64,000 nt of DNA from Paenibacillus sp. H1-7 (GCF_022354825.1 NZ_CP031168.1:186001-250000); one strand, 5' to 3'. Positions 34,558 to 43,297 are shown, numbered from the stretch's first letter. Numbers and translations are program-made. The notes: generated from the sequence alone by a model not told the origin.

Positions 34558-34734
34558 TTAATCTCCTGTAGCGGGTGGAGCATGCCTTACTTCTATGAGT
34601 ATCGTGTCGCGGCCGTTTCTCTCCATATCCAGAACGGTTTGAATCAGCTTGATCGCTGCGTTCCATTTTTCCTGTTCGATAGCAGACTGGATAATTTCCT
34701 TCAGATCGTTTTTGGTTGTGAGATTATACTGCAT
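34558..34734 (-). CDS. Small helical protein of unknown function
   Basis: 58 residues, mostly amphipathic helix (DLKEIIQSAIEQEKWNAAIKLIQTVLDMER). The ATG lies eight bases after AAAGGGG. Composition and the clear ribosome site argue that it is a real gene. It precedes the small gene at 34128-34367 on the same strand with a 190-base gap and no visible terminator between them. No family is recognised. Confidence 0.55.
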   Translation of the reverse strand: MQYNLTTKNDLKEIIQSAIEQEKWNAAIKLIQTVLDMERNGRDTILIEVRHAPPATGD

Positions 34735-34810
34735 TCGCATAGCCCCTTTACACAATATTCACATTTACATTGTATTGTTGCCATGAAATGTCAGTTTCAA
34801 TCCTTTGCAT

Positions 34811-34832
34811 GAGAAAACCTCTATCGAGGCCT
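34811..34832 (-). repeat. Short repeated element, copy 2
   Basis: The minus strand carries the same 22-base element as 11619-11640 with one substitution, here with perfect CCTC-GATA-GAGG pairing followed by TTTTCTC. It lies about 77 bases upstream of the 58-codon gene. Confidence 0.4.
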
Positions 34833-34900
34833 CTCCTTTATCGCCAAAACACAATTTTTCATCCGATGACCTCGGAATCTTATGTACTTTATTGTGGTAA

Positions 34901-34934
34901 AAAAGACGGCTCCCCTAAGTAGGAGCCGCCGTCT
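34901..34934 (-). terminator. Terminator of the DoxX-dioxygenase pair
   Basis: On the minus strand AGACGG(CG)GCTCC and GGAGCCGTCT form a ten-pair stem with a small bulge, followed by six T. Confidence 0.85.
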
Positions 34935-34952
34935 GTCAAATAGTTAAGCAGT

Positions 34953-35729
34953 TTAAAATTTCACGATCAAATGGCTTAGCGACGCATATTGGTAGCTTTG
35001 GTGGAGGAGCTCCGCTTTTTTGCGGCTGTCTCCGGCGCCCATCGCAAGAAAGAGCGGCAAGAAATGCTCGTAATCCGGCGTAGCTTGTTTGGCATGAGGT
35101 GCGAGCTGCAAATAATTGAACAGCTCTGCCGTATCCCATTTTTCCATATGCTCGATCAGCCAATCATCGAACTCCTTCGCCCAGGAATCGGCTTGCTCCG
35201 GTGCGGCGAAATTCATGGCGCGGAAGTTATGAACCGTCGCGCCGCTGCCGATGATCACGACGTTTCTTCGTTCGCTTAGCTCGGCAAGCGCTTGCCCGAT
35301 ACGGTATTGCTGCTCAGGCGGCAGAGTAGGGTTGACGGAAAGAGCGATAACCGGGACATCGGCATCAGGGTACATATGACGCAGCAGCACCCATACGCCG
35401 TGGTCGAGCCCGCGAACCGTATTGCTTTGAGCCGGAATGCCTGCTGCTTCGAACAGAGCATTGATTTCGTCAGCGATGCTAACCGAACCGCGTGCTGGAT
35501 ACACAACCTGGAACAGCTCGTCGGGGAAGCCGCCGAAATCATAAATTGTTTCGTACACGCCGTCTGTTGACGTTACGGCTTGACCGCGGCTCACCCAGTG
35601 AGCCGAGAACACGATAACCGCTTCAGGCTTGCCCAGTTGATCGCCCAGCTGACGCAGCTCTCTGGTGTAAGGGAGATCCTGAATCGCCAGCATAGGGGAG
35701 CCATGACCGATAAACAACGAAGTTCCCAT
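34953..35729 (-). CDS. LigB-type extradiol dioxygenase (YgiD/DODA family)
   Basis: 258 residues starting MGTSLFIGHGSPMLAIQ. The metal-binding residues of class III extradiol dioxygenases are present: His in FIGHGSP, His in IVFSAHWVS, and the later His in GSGATVHNFR; GLDHGVWVLLRHMYPDADVPV supplies the catalytic His. Family members open catechol-like rings using Fe or Zn and oxygen. The ATG follows AAGGAGG. It lies 26 bases after a DoxX gene; a DoxX-dioxygenase pair also exists in Bacillus (CatD/CatE), though CatE is of another dioxygenase class. A role in disposal of catechols or quinones is therefore likely. Confidence 0.88.
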   Translation of the reverse strand: MGTSLFIGHGSPMLAIQDLPYTRELRQLGDQLGKPEAVIVFSAHWVSRGQAVTSTDGVYETIYDFGGFPDELFQVVYPARGSVSIADEINALFEAAGIPAQSNTVRGLDHGVWVLLRHMYPDADVPVIALSVNPTLPPEQQYRIGQALAELSERRNVVIIGSGATVHNFRAMNFAAPEQADSWAKEFDDWLIEHMEKWDTAELFNYLQLAPHAKQATPDYEHFLPLFLAMGAGDSRKKAELLHQSYQYASLSHLIVKF

Positions 35730-35755
35730 AATACTACCTCCTTATGAATGCAAGA

Positions 35756-36163
35756 TTAGGATGCGTTAGGCGAAGCTCCGAACAACCGGTCGATGCCCCA
35801 GCCTTTTTTCGGTTCTACAGTGAGGAACAAAGCAATGAGCAAATAGGCGATCTCAAGCTCGAAGCCTGCGGCTTTGCCATCTCCGAGTAAGCCCAATGGC
35901 AGTTTGACGCTGATAATGGCGCCTGCCATCAGGACAATGTAGACAATCGAGATATAACGAGTGGCGAATCCGACGATGAGCAGCACCCCTCCGATTAGCT
36001 CGAGCCATGCGACTACGTAACCGAGCCCTCCCGGCAAACCGATGCTGTTGAACCAGCTCGCCACATTGCCAAGACCCATCTGCAGCTTGGCGATCCCATG
36101 AATTAAAAATAACACTCCGAATAGGATGCGTACTACCGTGTAAATAATACTTGCTTTAGGCAC
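35756..36163 (-). CDS. DoxX-family membrane protein (CatD-like)
   Basis: 135 residues, four membrane helices. IVRILFGVLFLIHGIAKLQMG and VAWLELIGGVLLIVGFATRY are hallmarks of DoxX proteins such as Bacillus CatD/MhqP. The start is GTG eight bases after AAAGGAAG. It is the first gene of a two-gene operon with the extradiol dioxygenase. In B. subtilis such genes belong to quinone/thiol-stress regulons controlled by MhqR, CatR or YodB. A short palindrome right at the likely transcription start would fit repression by such a regulator. Confidence 0.82.
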   Translation of the reverse strand: MPKASIIYTVVRILFGVLFLIHGIAKLQMGLGNVASWFNSIGLPGGLGYVVAWLELIGGVLLIVGFATRYISIVYIVLMAGAIISVKLPLGLLGDGKAAGFELEIAYLLIALFLTVEPKKGWGIDRLFGASPNAS

Positions 36164-36196
36164 TGTACCGACTTCCTTTCATTAACTATAATTAAG

Positions 36197-36243
36197 TAAG
36201 TAACTTATACATCAAAGTTAACACGTTTCAGTTAAGGCGTCAA
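36197..36243 (-). promoter_or_regulatory. Promoter and start-site palindrome of the DoxX-dioxygenase pair
   Basis: On the minus strand TTGACG (36238-36243) and TAACTT (36215-36220) are 17 bases apart. TAAGT-A-ACTTA (36197-36207) is an 11-base palindrome that begins at about +1, within a run of TAAG/TTAC motifs. Promoter and dyad are seen; the identity of the regulator is not. Confidence 0.45.
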
Positions 36244-36331
36244 TAGAAATATTTATCATATAAATATAAAGTATGTATAATTAAACTTTTGAGGTGTTGA
36301 AGGTCGGTCGATCCGAGCGTGAGTTGGCGTT

Positions 36332-36765
36332 GAGCGTCTGTAAAGCGGAAAAACCGCGTTATAGCGAGGTGTAGCAGGTAGGAGAGAAGCAGTAAGAAGG
36401 AAATTCCGCGTTACAGAACGGGAGGAGCTGGTGGAGAGAGTGTGTGAGCGTCTGTAAAGCGGAAAAACCGCGTTACAGGGAGGTGAAGTGGGAAGGAAGG
36501 CGGCTGTAAGAAGGAAATCCCGCGTTACAGAGCGGGAGAGTGGTCATGAGAGGTGACGGAGCGTCTGTAAAGCGGAAAAACCGCGTTACAGGGAGGTGTA
36601 GGGGGAAGGAGGGCGGCTGTAAGAAGGAAATTCCGCTTTACAGAGCGGGAGGAGCTGGTGGAGAGAGAGTGTGAGCGTCTGTAAAGCGGAAAAACCGCGT
36701 TACGGGGAGGTGAAGTAGGAAGGAAGGTGGTTGTAAGAAGGAATTTCCGCGTTAGAGATCGGGGG
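36332..36765 (+). repeat. Four tandem copies of a 114-base unit, each with two hairpins
   Basis: Units start at 36332, 36446, 36559 and 36673 (spacings 114, 113, 114; the last is incomplete and more diverged). Each unit holds two related imperfect hairpins sharing CTGTAA and TTACAG at their outer ends. Type A pairs CTGTAAAGCGG with CCGCGTTACAG around AAAAA. Type B starts CTGTAAGAAGGAA and ends TTCCGCGTTACAG. The spacers between them are almost purely purine on the plus strand. No reading frame with gene-like features exists in 36244-36872. The block fills the gap between two minus-strand operons. Confidence 0.85.
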
Positions 36766-36872
36766 AGGCCCGATCACGAGGTGGCATTATCCGCCTCATC
36801 GGCAGGGCTGCCGGCGATTCCGCCAAGCTCAACGGACCCAACTAGGCATCCGTTGGCGGCCGTACCAACAAC

Positions 36873-36910
36873 AAAAAGCCGCGAATCCACACAACCGGAT
36901 TCACGGCTTT
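36873..36910 (-). terminator. Terminator of the nucleoside-type catabolic operon
   Basis: On the minus strand AAAGCCGTGAATCC and GGATTCGCGGCTTT form a 14-pair stem with one mismatch, followed by TTTTTG. Confidence 0.88.
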
Positions 36911-36913
36911 GTA

Positions 36914-38251
36914 TCATATACCTGCTCTGCGAGCGATCTCATCCATTCGCGTCTTGCTCTCATGCATGATGCGCTCTTGGTCGAGCGTCAACACCTCGCG
37001 GTTCTTCATCACGAGCTTGCCGTCGATGATGACATCCTCGACATCCCGCGGCGTGACCGATTCCACGATCGTGTTGATCAGTATGCGCGACGGGGTAATG
37101 TGCGGCTGATCGATATCGATCAGGATCAGGTCGGCTTTCTTGCCGGCCTCGACGGTCCCGATCTCATTCGCAAGCTGAAGCGCGCTAGCCCCGCCCGTCG
37201 TGATCATCTTAAGCAGCTCCTGCACGGGAACGACGAGCGGATCGAACACGGGGAGACCCCAGTAAGCGTGCAAACCGGAGCGGAAGATGCGCATTTCGTC
37301 GAACAAGCTCAGGTTCGACCCGGATGCGCCGTCGCTGCCCATGCCGATCGGCATGCCCATTTCGATCATGCGCGGCGTTTTCGGGAAGCCGTGCGAGTTG
37401 AAGTTGGCGCGCGGGCAGTGGACGATTTTCACGCCGTACTGCCTCAGCATCTCCAGCTCCCGTTCGGAGTAGACGACGTTGTGCGCGGTCAGCAGATTCG
37501 GCCCGAGCGCGCCGAGCGACTCCAGGTATTCGACCGGCCGCTTCTTGTACCGCTCCAGGCAGTACCGCACCTCGTCGCGGTGCTCCGCCAAATGCATGTG
37601 CAGCCCCGTGCCGTATTCACGGGCTTTCTCCGCCGCCGCTTGAATCAGCTCGGGCGAGCACGACATGACCTGACGGATGCCGAACCAGATCTGGATTCGG
37701 CCATCTCCTGCACCATTGTATTCACGGTGCAGCCACTCATTGTTATCGAGGATCGTCTCCAGCGGCTGCTTCATCGCATCCGGCAAAAAATCGCCGATAT
37801 CGATACAAGACCGCGTAATCGCCGCCCTCATTCCGGACTGCACCGCCGCTTCGGCGACCTGGTGCATATGCACGCCGCCGGCGTCGGCAAAAGAAGTCGT
37901 CCCCGATTTGATCATCTCGAGACAGCTCATTTCCGCACTGACGCGGACGTCGTCTTCGTTCAGGTTGCTTTCGAACGGGACGAGGATACGCGACCAGATC
38001 ATCGGGAGCTCGTCCATCGTGCGGCCTTTTAGCAGCTGCTGGCACGTATGCGTATGCGCGTCCACGAGCCCGGGCATACACAGCTTTCCTTTGCCGGACA
38101 GCGTTTCGGCAGGTTCATATTTGGCTGTCAGCTCATCATTCGGCCCGATTTCGATAATGCGCGTCCCGTCGACCGCTATGGCGCGGTGGTCAACGATTTC
38201 GAAGTCGGGGGTCATGACGCTGCAGTTTTTAATCAGCAAATCGCATTTCAT
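36914..38251 (-). CDS. Amidohydrolase of the MTA/SAH/nucleoside-type deaminase family
   Basis: 445 residues. The metal site is complete: HTHTCQQLLKGR after strand 1, HMHLAEH (His for the metal plus catalytic Glu), LTAHNVVY (His) and MGSDGASGSNLSLFDEM (Asp). The small N- and C-terminal strands (LLIKNCSVMTPD; ADLILIDIDQPHITPS) form the accessory beta-sandwich. Relatives (MtaD, TrzA, SsnA, guanine deaminase) remove amino groups or chloride from purine- or triazine-like rings in the cytoplasm. The gene is last in an operon with a nucleoside hydrolase and a CUT1-type importer, so deamination of a base or nucleoside taken up by that importer is the best guess. Substrate not proven. Confidence 0.9.
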   Translation of the reverse strand: MKCDLLIKNCSVMTPDFEIVDHRAIAVDGTRIIEIGPNDELTAKYEPAETLSGKGKLCMPGLVDAHTHTCQQLLKGRTMDELPMIWSRILVPFESNLNEDDVRVSAEMSCLEMIKSGTTSFADAGGVHMHQVAEAAVQSGMRAAITRSCIDIGDFLPDAMKQPLETILDNNEWLHREYNGAGDGRIQIWFGIRQVMSCSPELIQAAAEKAREYGTGLHMHLAEHRDEVRYCLERYKKRPVEYLESLGALGPNLLTAHNVVYSERELEMLRQYGVKIVHCPRANFNSHGFPKTPRMIEMGMPIGMGSDGASGSNLSLFDEMRIFRSGLHAYWGLPVFDPLVVPVQELLKMITTGGASALQLANEIGTVEAGKKADLILIDIDQPHITPSRILINTIVESVTPRDVEDVIIDGKLVMKNREVLTLDQERIMHESKTRMDEIARRAGI

Positions 38252-38279
38252 GTTATCACCTTTTTTCTCTCTGGTTGCA

Positions 38280-39110
38280 TCATTTTACGCCGCCTTCGGT
38301 CAAGCCCCTGACGATAAACTTCTGAAAGAACAAAACCAGAAGCAGCACCGGCAAGCTGCCGACAATTCCGGCCGGGAACATGATCTCGTAGGCGACCCGG
38401 TCTTCTCCTATAAACTCGGCCATCCGGACGGACAACGTCTTCACATTCATATTCGTCATGGCGCTGGCAAACAAAAATTCGTTCCATGCTCCCATGAACA
38501 CGAAAATGCCTGTCGTAACCAGGCCGCCCATCGAGAGCGGCAGTACGATTTTCCGGATGACCTGCATGCGGGAGCAGCCGTCCAGCTTGGCGGCTTCTTC
38601 GATCTCGTAAGGAATCGAGATGATAAAGGCGCGGAACATCCACACGACGTAAGGAAGCGAAAAACTGATATAAGTCAAAATTAAGCCCTGATGCGTATAC
38701 AGCAAGCCTGTCAGCCGCATAATCATAAACAGCGGAATAAGCAGAGCCATATGCGGAAGCATTTGCGATGCGAGCACGGTCAAAAAGAATGCGTTTTTGC
38801 GCGGAAACTGAAACCGGGCGAACGCATAAGCGCCAAGCGATCCTATCGACAAGGAGATGGCGGTAGTAAAGCCCGAGACGATCAAGCTGTTCAGCATAGC
38901 GGAAGTGAACGATTTTTCCTGCAGCAGCTGAAGGTAATACTTGAACGTCCATTCGCTGGGCCAAAGCTTCGGAGGGTTGCTGAACAAATCAAGCGGCAGC
39001 TTGAAGCTCGATAGCAGCAGCCATAGTATGGGAAACAGGATAAAGATCATCAGAGCAATCGAGATCAGGACCTGAACCGCTTTTTTTGCGTACTTCACGC
39101 TCAAAAACAT
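38280..39110 (-). CDS. ABC transporter permease, MalG type
   Basis: 276 residues, six membrane helices. The EAA loop is YEIEEAAKLDGCSRMQVIRKIVLPL. The N-terminal tail before the first helix is basic. The ATG abuts GAGGGG; a TTG two codons later has better spacing, so the true start may be slightly downstream. It pairs with the permease encoded upstream at 40431-41357. Although CUT1 permeases mostly carry sugars, the operon's hydrolase and deaminase point to a nucleoside-like substrate. Confidence 0.92.
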   Translation of the reverse strand: MFLSVKYAKKAVQVLISIALMIFILFPILWLLLSSFKLPLDLFSNPPKLWPSEWTFKYYLQLLQEKSFTSAMLNSLIVSGFTTAISLSIGSLGAYAFARFQFPRKNAFFLTVLASQMLPHMALLIPLFMIMRLTGLLYTHQGLILTYISFSLPYVVWMFRAFIISIPYEIEEAAKLDGCSRMQVIRKIVLPLSMGGLVTTGIFVFMGAWNEFLFASAMTNMNVKTLSVRMAEFIGEDRVAYEIMFPAGIVGSLPVLLLVLFFQKFIVRGLTEGGVK

Positions 39111-39135
39111 CCCCTCGTGTAAGAATTGGGCAAAA

Positions 39136-40410
39136 TTACTTTTTGCCGATCATGGCCAATATTTTTTGCTCGGCATCTTTCAGCGCCTGCTCCGGCGTCA
39201 CTTTGCCGAGGACGGCGGCCAAGACATTGCGGGACAGCTCGTCCGTAATTTTCGTCGCCTGCTCATGACGGAACAAGCCGAACGGATATTGCATTTGCTC
39301 CGGAAGCAGTTTGTAGTGCGGGTATTTGGCCTGCAAGTCGGCATCCTTCACGACTTCGGCGTCGCTTGGAATTTTGCCGTTAGCGAGAGACATTTTCTTC
39401 TGCTGCTCGGCATTGGTTACGAATTTGATGTATTCCATGGCCCACTCTTTTTTCTTCGAGGAAGACGGAATCGCGAGACCGCCGGTTTCGCCGTAGGAGG
39501 CGGTTTTCAGCTTCGCGCCCGGAATAAGGGCTACACCCATTTGGTCAACGACCTTTGATTTCTCCTTGTCGTTAGCCATCGGCAGCGTCTGAGGAGTGTT
39601 CATGTTCATGGCGATGGTACCTTGGGTCAATACTTCCGCCATGGCGCCGGAGCTCGTAAATTCCTTCGATTGCGGGCTCATAATGTTGTGCTTTAAGTTC
39701 ATATCGGCCATCAGCTGCAGAGCGGCTACGCCTTCCGGACTGTTGAAGGTCGGACGGTCGTTCTGGTAATCCCAGAATTCGCCGCCGTTGGAGCGCAAAT
39801 GCACGATGAAGCTGGAGTAGGACAAGATCCCGCCCAAAGATTCCGCATAAGGGGACACTTTATCGGCATTGATTTTTTTGGCTGCCGTGATCAGCTCATC
39901 CCACGTTTTCGGCGGATCTTGGATCAGCGTCTTGTTATAGTAGAACTGCCACAGCCACACGTAGCGGGGAATCGCATACTGCTTCCCTTTGTAAGACATC
40001 GCTTCCATCGTTTGCGGATTCAGCCGTTTTTTCATATCGTCGGTGACGTAGGAGTCCAATGGCTCCAGGAAGCCCTTGGAGGCAAATTCGGTCGCCCAGT
40101 CGTCGCGTACGTGCACGACATCGTACTCGCTGCTGCCGGCCGTGAACGACACGAACACCTTATCGTGCAGCTGCATGAAAGGCACAGTTTCGTACTTGAC
40201 CTTGATGCCCGTAGCTTTCGTAAACTCTTCGTTTTGCTGCTTCCAGAACGGCTCGTCCAAGTACAGGACGGTGATTTCCTTGTTCTCCTTATCGGCTCCT
40301 CCAGCCGCTTGGCCGCCTTGATCGGCAGGTGCGCCGCAAGCCGCCAGCATCGAAGCGGACAGTGCGCCGACAACCCCCATTTTCATCCATCTCACATGTT
40401 TTTTTTCCAT
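39136..40410 (-). CDS. ABC transporter solute-binding lipoprotein
   Basis: 424 residues. The signal peptide has lipobox LAAC (Cys25) with a following Gly/Gln-rich linker. The solute-binding fold of family 1 is visible: EITVLYLDEPFWKQQNEEFTK, FTAGSSEYDVVHVRDDWATE, YAIPRYVWLWQFYYNKTLIQ, and the hinge region MNMNTPQTLPM. The Trp/Tyr-rich segment (VWLWQFYYN) may stack on a ring. It sits between the two permease genes with 20- and 25-base gaps, and the ATG follows CAGGGGGAAAG. Confidence 0.92.
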   Translation of the reverse strand: MEKKHVRWMKMGVVGALSASMLAACGAPADQGGQAAGGADKENKEITVLYLDEPFWKQQNEEFTKATGIKVKYETVPFMQLHDKVFVSFTAGSSEYDVVHVRDDWATEFASKGFLEPLDSYVTDDMKKRLNPQTMEAMSYKGKQYAIPRYVWLWQFYYNKTLIQDPPKTWDELITAAKKINADKVSPYAESLGGILSYSSFIVHLRSNGGEFWDYQNDRPTFNSPEGVAALQLMADMNLKHNIMSPQSKEFTSSGAMAEVLTQGTIAMNMNTPQTLPMANDKEKSKVVDQMGVALIPGAKLKTASYGETGGLAIPSSSKKKEWAMEYIKFVTNAEQQKKMSLANGKIPSDAEVVKDADLQAKYPHYKLLPEQMQYPFGLFRHEQATKITDELSRNVLAAVLGKVTPEQALKDAEQKILAMIGKK

Positions 40411-40430
40411 GAATCTTTCCCCCTGTTGGA

Positions 40431-41357
40431 TTAATCGTTTTTGCCTATGGTTTTTAAGTAAACTGCCGTAAAAAGCAGCGTACAAAGCGTTATGAAAAAC
40501 GCCAGCGCCGAGCCGTAGCCCATGTCGAAATTGCGGAAGGCCTGCTCGTATGCATACACGTTGATCACCATCGTCTTATCCAGCGGACCGCCTTGCGTCA
40601 GCACCCAAATGATGTCGAAGGCGCGCAAAGCCCACATCGTCTCCATGACGAACAGCACCATCAGGACCGGCCGAAGAGAAGGGAGGGTAATATGGAAAAA
40701 ACGCTGGATCGTTCCTGCGCCGTCGACTTGGCCCGCGTCATACAGCTCCTTCGAGATCGTCTGCAGACCGGCCAGCAGGATGAGCGCCGCGAAAGGAACG
40801 CTTTTCCAAATGTCCGCGACAATGACCGCACCGAGCGCCGTCGAGCCTTCGGCCAGCCACGATTTATACTCGTCGATCAGACCCAGCTTCAGCATCAGCT
40901 CGTTAATGATCCCGTTGTTGCCGTTGTACATCCATTTCCACATGAGGCCGTTGACGACATTCGACAATGCCCACGGGATGAGAAATATTTTTTTGAAAAA
41001 TTCGCCGCCCCATATGCCGTGAAAAATAGTGAGAGCGATGCCAAAGGCGATAAGCAGCGTTCCAACGACTTTAGCCGCCGTAAAAAGAAACGTTTGCAGC
41101 AGCACGTTCGGAATGCGCAAATCCTGCAGCAGCAGCGCATAATTATCGAGGCCGACGAAGGTGAAATGGGCGCGGCCTGCGGCGAAATCCATTTTCGTAA
41201 ATGAAAGAAACAAGGCATACGCCATTGGAAACAAGATGGTCATGGCCAGCAAAATATACGTCGGCGTTAAATAAATGCCGGCCGCAGCCGAATCCGACAG
41301 CCGGTCAAAGCGATTCACCCAGCCCGTATGCCCGGGGGTCTTGCCATGCTTGCTCAT
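40431..41357 (-). CDS. ABC transporter permease, MalF type
   Basis: 308 residues with six membrane helices. The start MSKHGKTPGHTG lies ten bases after GGAGG; the longer open frame upstream is only the overlap with the hydrolase gene. The EAA loop is KELYDAGQVDGAGTIQRFFHITLPSL. It begins 17 bases after the nucleoside hydrolase gene, so catabolic enzyme and importer are one transcript. No ATPase gene is present in the operon, so a shared ATPase must energise it. Confidence 0.92.
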   Translation of the reverse strand: MSKHGKTPGHTGWVNRFDRLSDSAAAGIYLTPTYILLAMTILFPMAYALFLSFTKMDFAAGRAHFTFVGLDNYALLLQDLRIPNVLLQTFLFTAAKVVGTLLIAFGIALTIFHGIWGGEFFKKIFLIPWALSNVVNGLMWKWMYNGNNGIINELMLKLGLIDEYKSWLAEGSTALGAVIVADIWKSVPFAALILLAGLQTISKELYDAGQVDGAGTIQRFFHITLPSLRPVLMVLFVMETMWALRAFDIIWVLTQGGPLDKTMVINVYAYEQAFRNFDMGYGSALAFFITLCTLLFTAVYLKTIGKND

Positions 41358-41374
41358 GCGGGGTTGTCCTCCTT

Positions 41375-42310
41375 TTATCTGCTGAATGCTTGGTCGACCC
41401 GATCGAGAAATTCGGAGACAAACCGGTCTGCATCCACTTCCATGCACACCTGCGTGTTCGGACCGCCGGGAGATACCCGGCGAATATCCTCGACCGTGCG
41501 GCCTAACGCATCGTCGTCCAGATCGACGGTAATATGCATCGGCACGGTCGCCACCAGATCCGGATGAGCGGCTACGCCGACGGCCAGAGGATCGTGCAGC
41601 GCACAGCCTTGCAAATACGGATGGTATTGCTTGTAAGCCTGCATGTAGTACTCCGTAAAGCTTGCGAAGAAGACGCTGCTCTCCGTATTCTTCTCCCGCC
41701 ACATCGCTACGGCCTCTTGCCGCAGCACGGTCTTTCTCGTCACATCGAGCCCGACCAGTGTGATCGGCAGCTCGGAGGAGAAGACGATGTGGGCCGCATG
41801 AGGATCGATGATGATGTTCGCCTCTGCGAACTTCGTGACGTTGCCGGGCGTGGCGACCGCGCCGCCCATCGTTACGACGCGCCCGAGCTTGCAGACAATG
41901 TCGGGCGCCTTCCGGATTGCCAGCGCCAGGTTCGTGAGCGGCGCTGTGGTCACGAGCGTCAAATCGCGGCCGAACTCGCGCGATTGCTCAATAATGAAGT
42001 CGACGGCGTGCATGCCGTCGGCGGTCCGCTTCGACTCGCGGCGGGGGACGTCGCCGAGCCCGTCGTTGCCGTGGAACGTGCCGCTGTAGGCGCGGCTTCG
42101 CACGAGCGGCTGTTCCGCACCGCGGAATACCGGCGCGTCGCACTTCAGCTGCTCCAGTACGAGCAGCGTGTTACGTACGGAGTCATCGACTGGAGCCATG
42201 CCGTATGTCGTCGTGACGCCAAGCAGCTCGAGCTCAGGCGATGCCGCAGCATAGGCGATTGCCAAGGCATCGTCGATGCCCGTATCCATATCCAAAATCA
42301 CTTTGCCCAC
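41375..42310 (-). CDS. Inosine/uridine-preferring nucleoside hydrolase family
   Basis: 311 residues. VILDMDTGIDDALAIAYA is the calcium-binding signature (normally DxDxGxDD), with all Asp residues present. TTAPLTNLALAI and VTMGGAVATPGNVTKFAEANIIIDP follow the family, and the late Asp of ALHDPLAVGVA completes the metal site. Such enzymes split nucleosides into base and ribose. The start is a GTG eight bases after AAGGAGG; the open frame continues upstream with no ribosome site. It is the first gene of the operon, and its presence with a deaminase-type amidohydrolase and an importer suggests full use of an external nucleoside. Confidence 0.92.
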   Translation of the reverse strand: MGKVILDMDTGIDDALAIAYAAASPELELLGVTTTYGMAPVDDSVRNTLLVLEQLKCDAPVFRGAEQPLVRSRAYSGTFHGNDGLGDVPRRESKRTADGMHAVDFIIEQSREFGRDLTLVTTAPLTNLALAIRKAPDIVCKLGRVVTMGGAVATPGNVTKFAEANIIIDPHAAHIVFSSELPITLVGLDVTRKTVLRQEAVAMWREKNTESSVFFASFTEYYMQAYKQYHPYLQGCALHDPLAVGVAAHPDLVATVPMHITVDLDDDALGRTVEDIRRVSPGGPNTQVCMEVDADRFVSEFLDRVDQAFSR

Positions 42311-42490
42311 CAAGATGTCCTCCTTCGCTGCCGTCTTATAGTTGTAGAGTAGGTACCGGCATCCTTTTTGTACGGTATGAATAGTGTTCCATCCGAATCC
42401 GAATGCAAATGCAAATGCATAGAGATGTTCCTTTTGCATTACATGACGAGAGTTATGTTCTTATATGCGGGACATCGTTCTCTTAGATGA

Positions 42491-42517
42491 TTAAAAAAAT
42501 TAGACTCCACCGAGTCT
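42491..42517 (-). terminator. Terminator that contains the stop codon of the IclR gene
   Basis: On the minus strand AGACTC-GGTG-GAGTCT forms a six-pair stem whose last T begins the TAA stop codon, followed by a run of seven T. Confidence 0.75.
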
Positions 42518-43270
42518 ATTGGATATAAGCTCCGCCGCGTTCTGGCATTGCTGCAGCAGCTGATCCGTAATTTTGCTCATCCGGAATTCGAGTCCCGATA
42601 TCGACAAGCCGGCTATCACTTCGCCTGTATGGTCTCTAATAGGAACGGCGATCCCCATGCCACCGAGCGAGAAGTCGTTCGAGGAGATACAGTACCCCTG
42701 CTCTCTAATCGTCTGCAGATGATCGAGCAGCTCCGACGGGTCTACGATGGTATATTCCGTATACTTTTGCAAACCACTGGATATAATTTTGTTAATCTTG
42801 TCGGGCGAAAGGTTAGCGAGTAATATCTTGGTAGTGGCCCCTGCATGCAAGGACACTCTTTTGCCGAGAGGCGACGTGTATCGCACACTCTGCGGACTTT
42901 CGACCTTTTCAATACATATGCCCTCGAGTCCGTCGGCGATCATGAGCATGACGGTTTCGCCGGTGCTTGCGCACAAATCCTCCATGATCGGCTTGGCGAC
43001 CGTTCGCAGACTCATCCGGTTGGCGACGATCGTTCCCAGCTCGAACAGCTTGATGCCGAGCGAGTATTTTTGCGTGACCGGACTCTTGCTGACAAAGCCG
43101 CGATGCTCTAAGGTGACCAGAATCCGGTGAACGACGCTTTTGTACAAGCCCAATTGCTCGCTAAGCTCGGTAACTCCCCATTCGGGCTTGTCTGCGGTGA
43201 AGCATTCAAGCAATCGTAAAATGCGGTCCCCGGTTTCTAATACAGCGGTTTTCTTCACGTTATTTTCCAT
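42500..43270 (-). CDS. IclR-family transcriptional regulator
   Basis: 256 residues. The N-terminal winged helix (WGVTELSEQLGLYKSVVHRIL, then LEHRGFVSKSPVTQKYSLG) is followed by the IclR effector domain (SLRTVAKPIMEDLCASTGETVML, PLGKRVSLHAGATTKILLA, DPSELLDHLQTIREQGYCIS, IAVPIRDHTGEVIAGLSISG). It lies 190 bases upstream of the hydrolase operon on the same strand with its own terminator, so it is a separate unit that probably controls that operon. The effector pocket, in such regulators, binds a pathway intermediate. An AAGAAC-GTTCTT palindrome lies just upstream. Confidence 0.92.
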   Translation of the reverse strand: MENNVKKTAVLETGDRILRLLECFTADKPEWGVTELSEQLGLYKSVVHRILVTLEHRGFVSKSPVTQKYSLGIKLFELGTIVANRMSLRTVAKPIMEDLCASTGETVMLMIADGLEGICIEKVESPQSVRYTSPLGKRVSLHAGATTKILLANLSPDKINKIISSGLQKYTEYTIVDPSELLDHLQTIREQGYCISSNDFSLGGMGIAVPIRDHTGEVIAGLSISGLEFRMSKITDQLLQQCQNAAELISNRLGGV

Positions 43271-43297
43271 CGCAACGTTACCTTTCGTTCCGCAAAT

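Noticed and set aside
36332-36765. CRISPR array
   Set aside because: The units are 114 bases with repeats making up nearly the whole unit. There are no unique spacers of constant length and no cas genes nearby.
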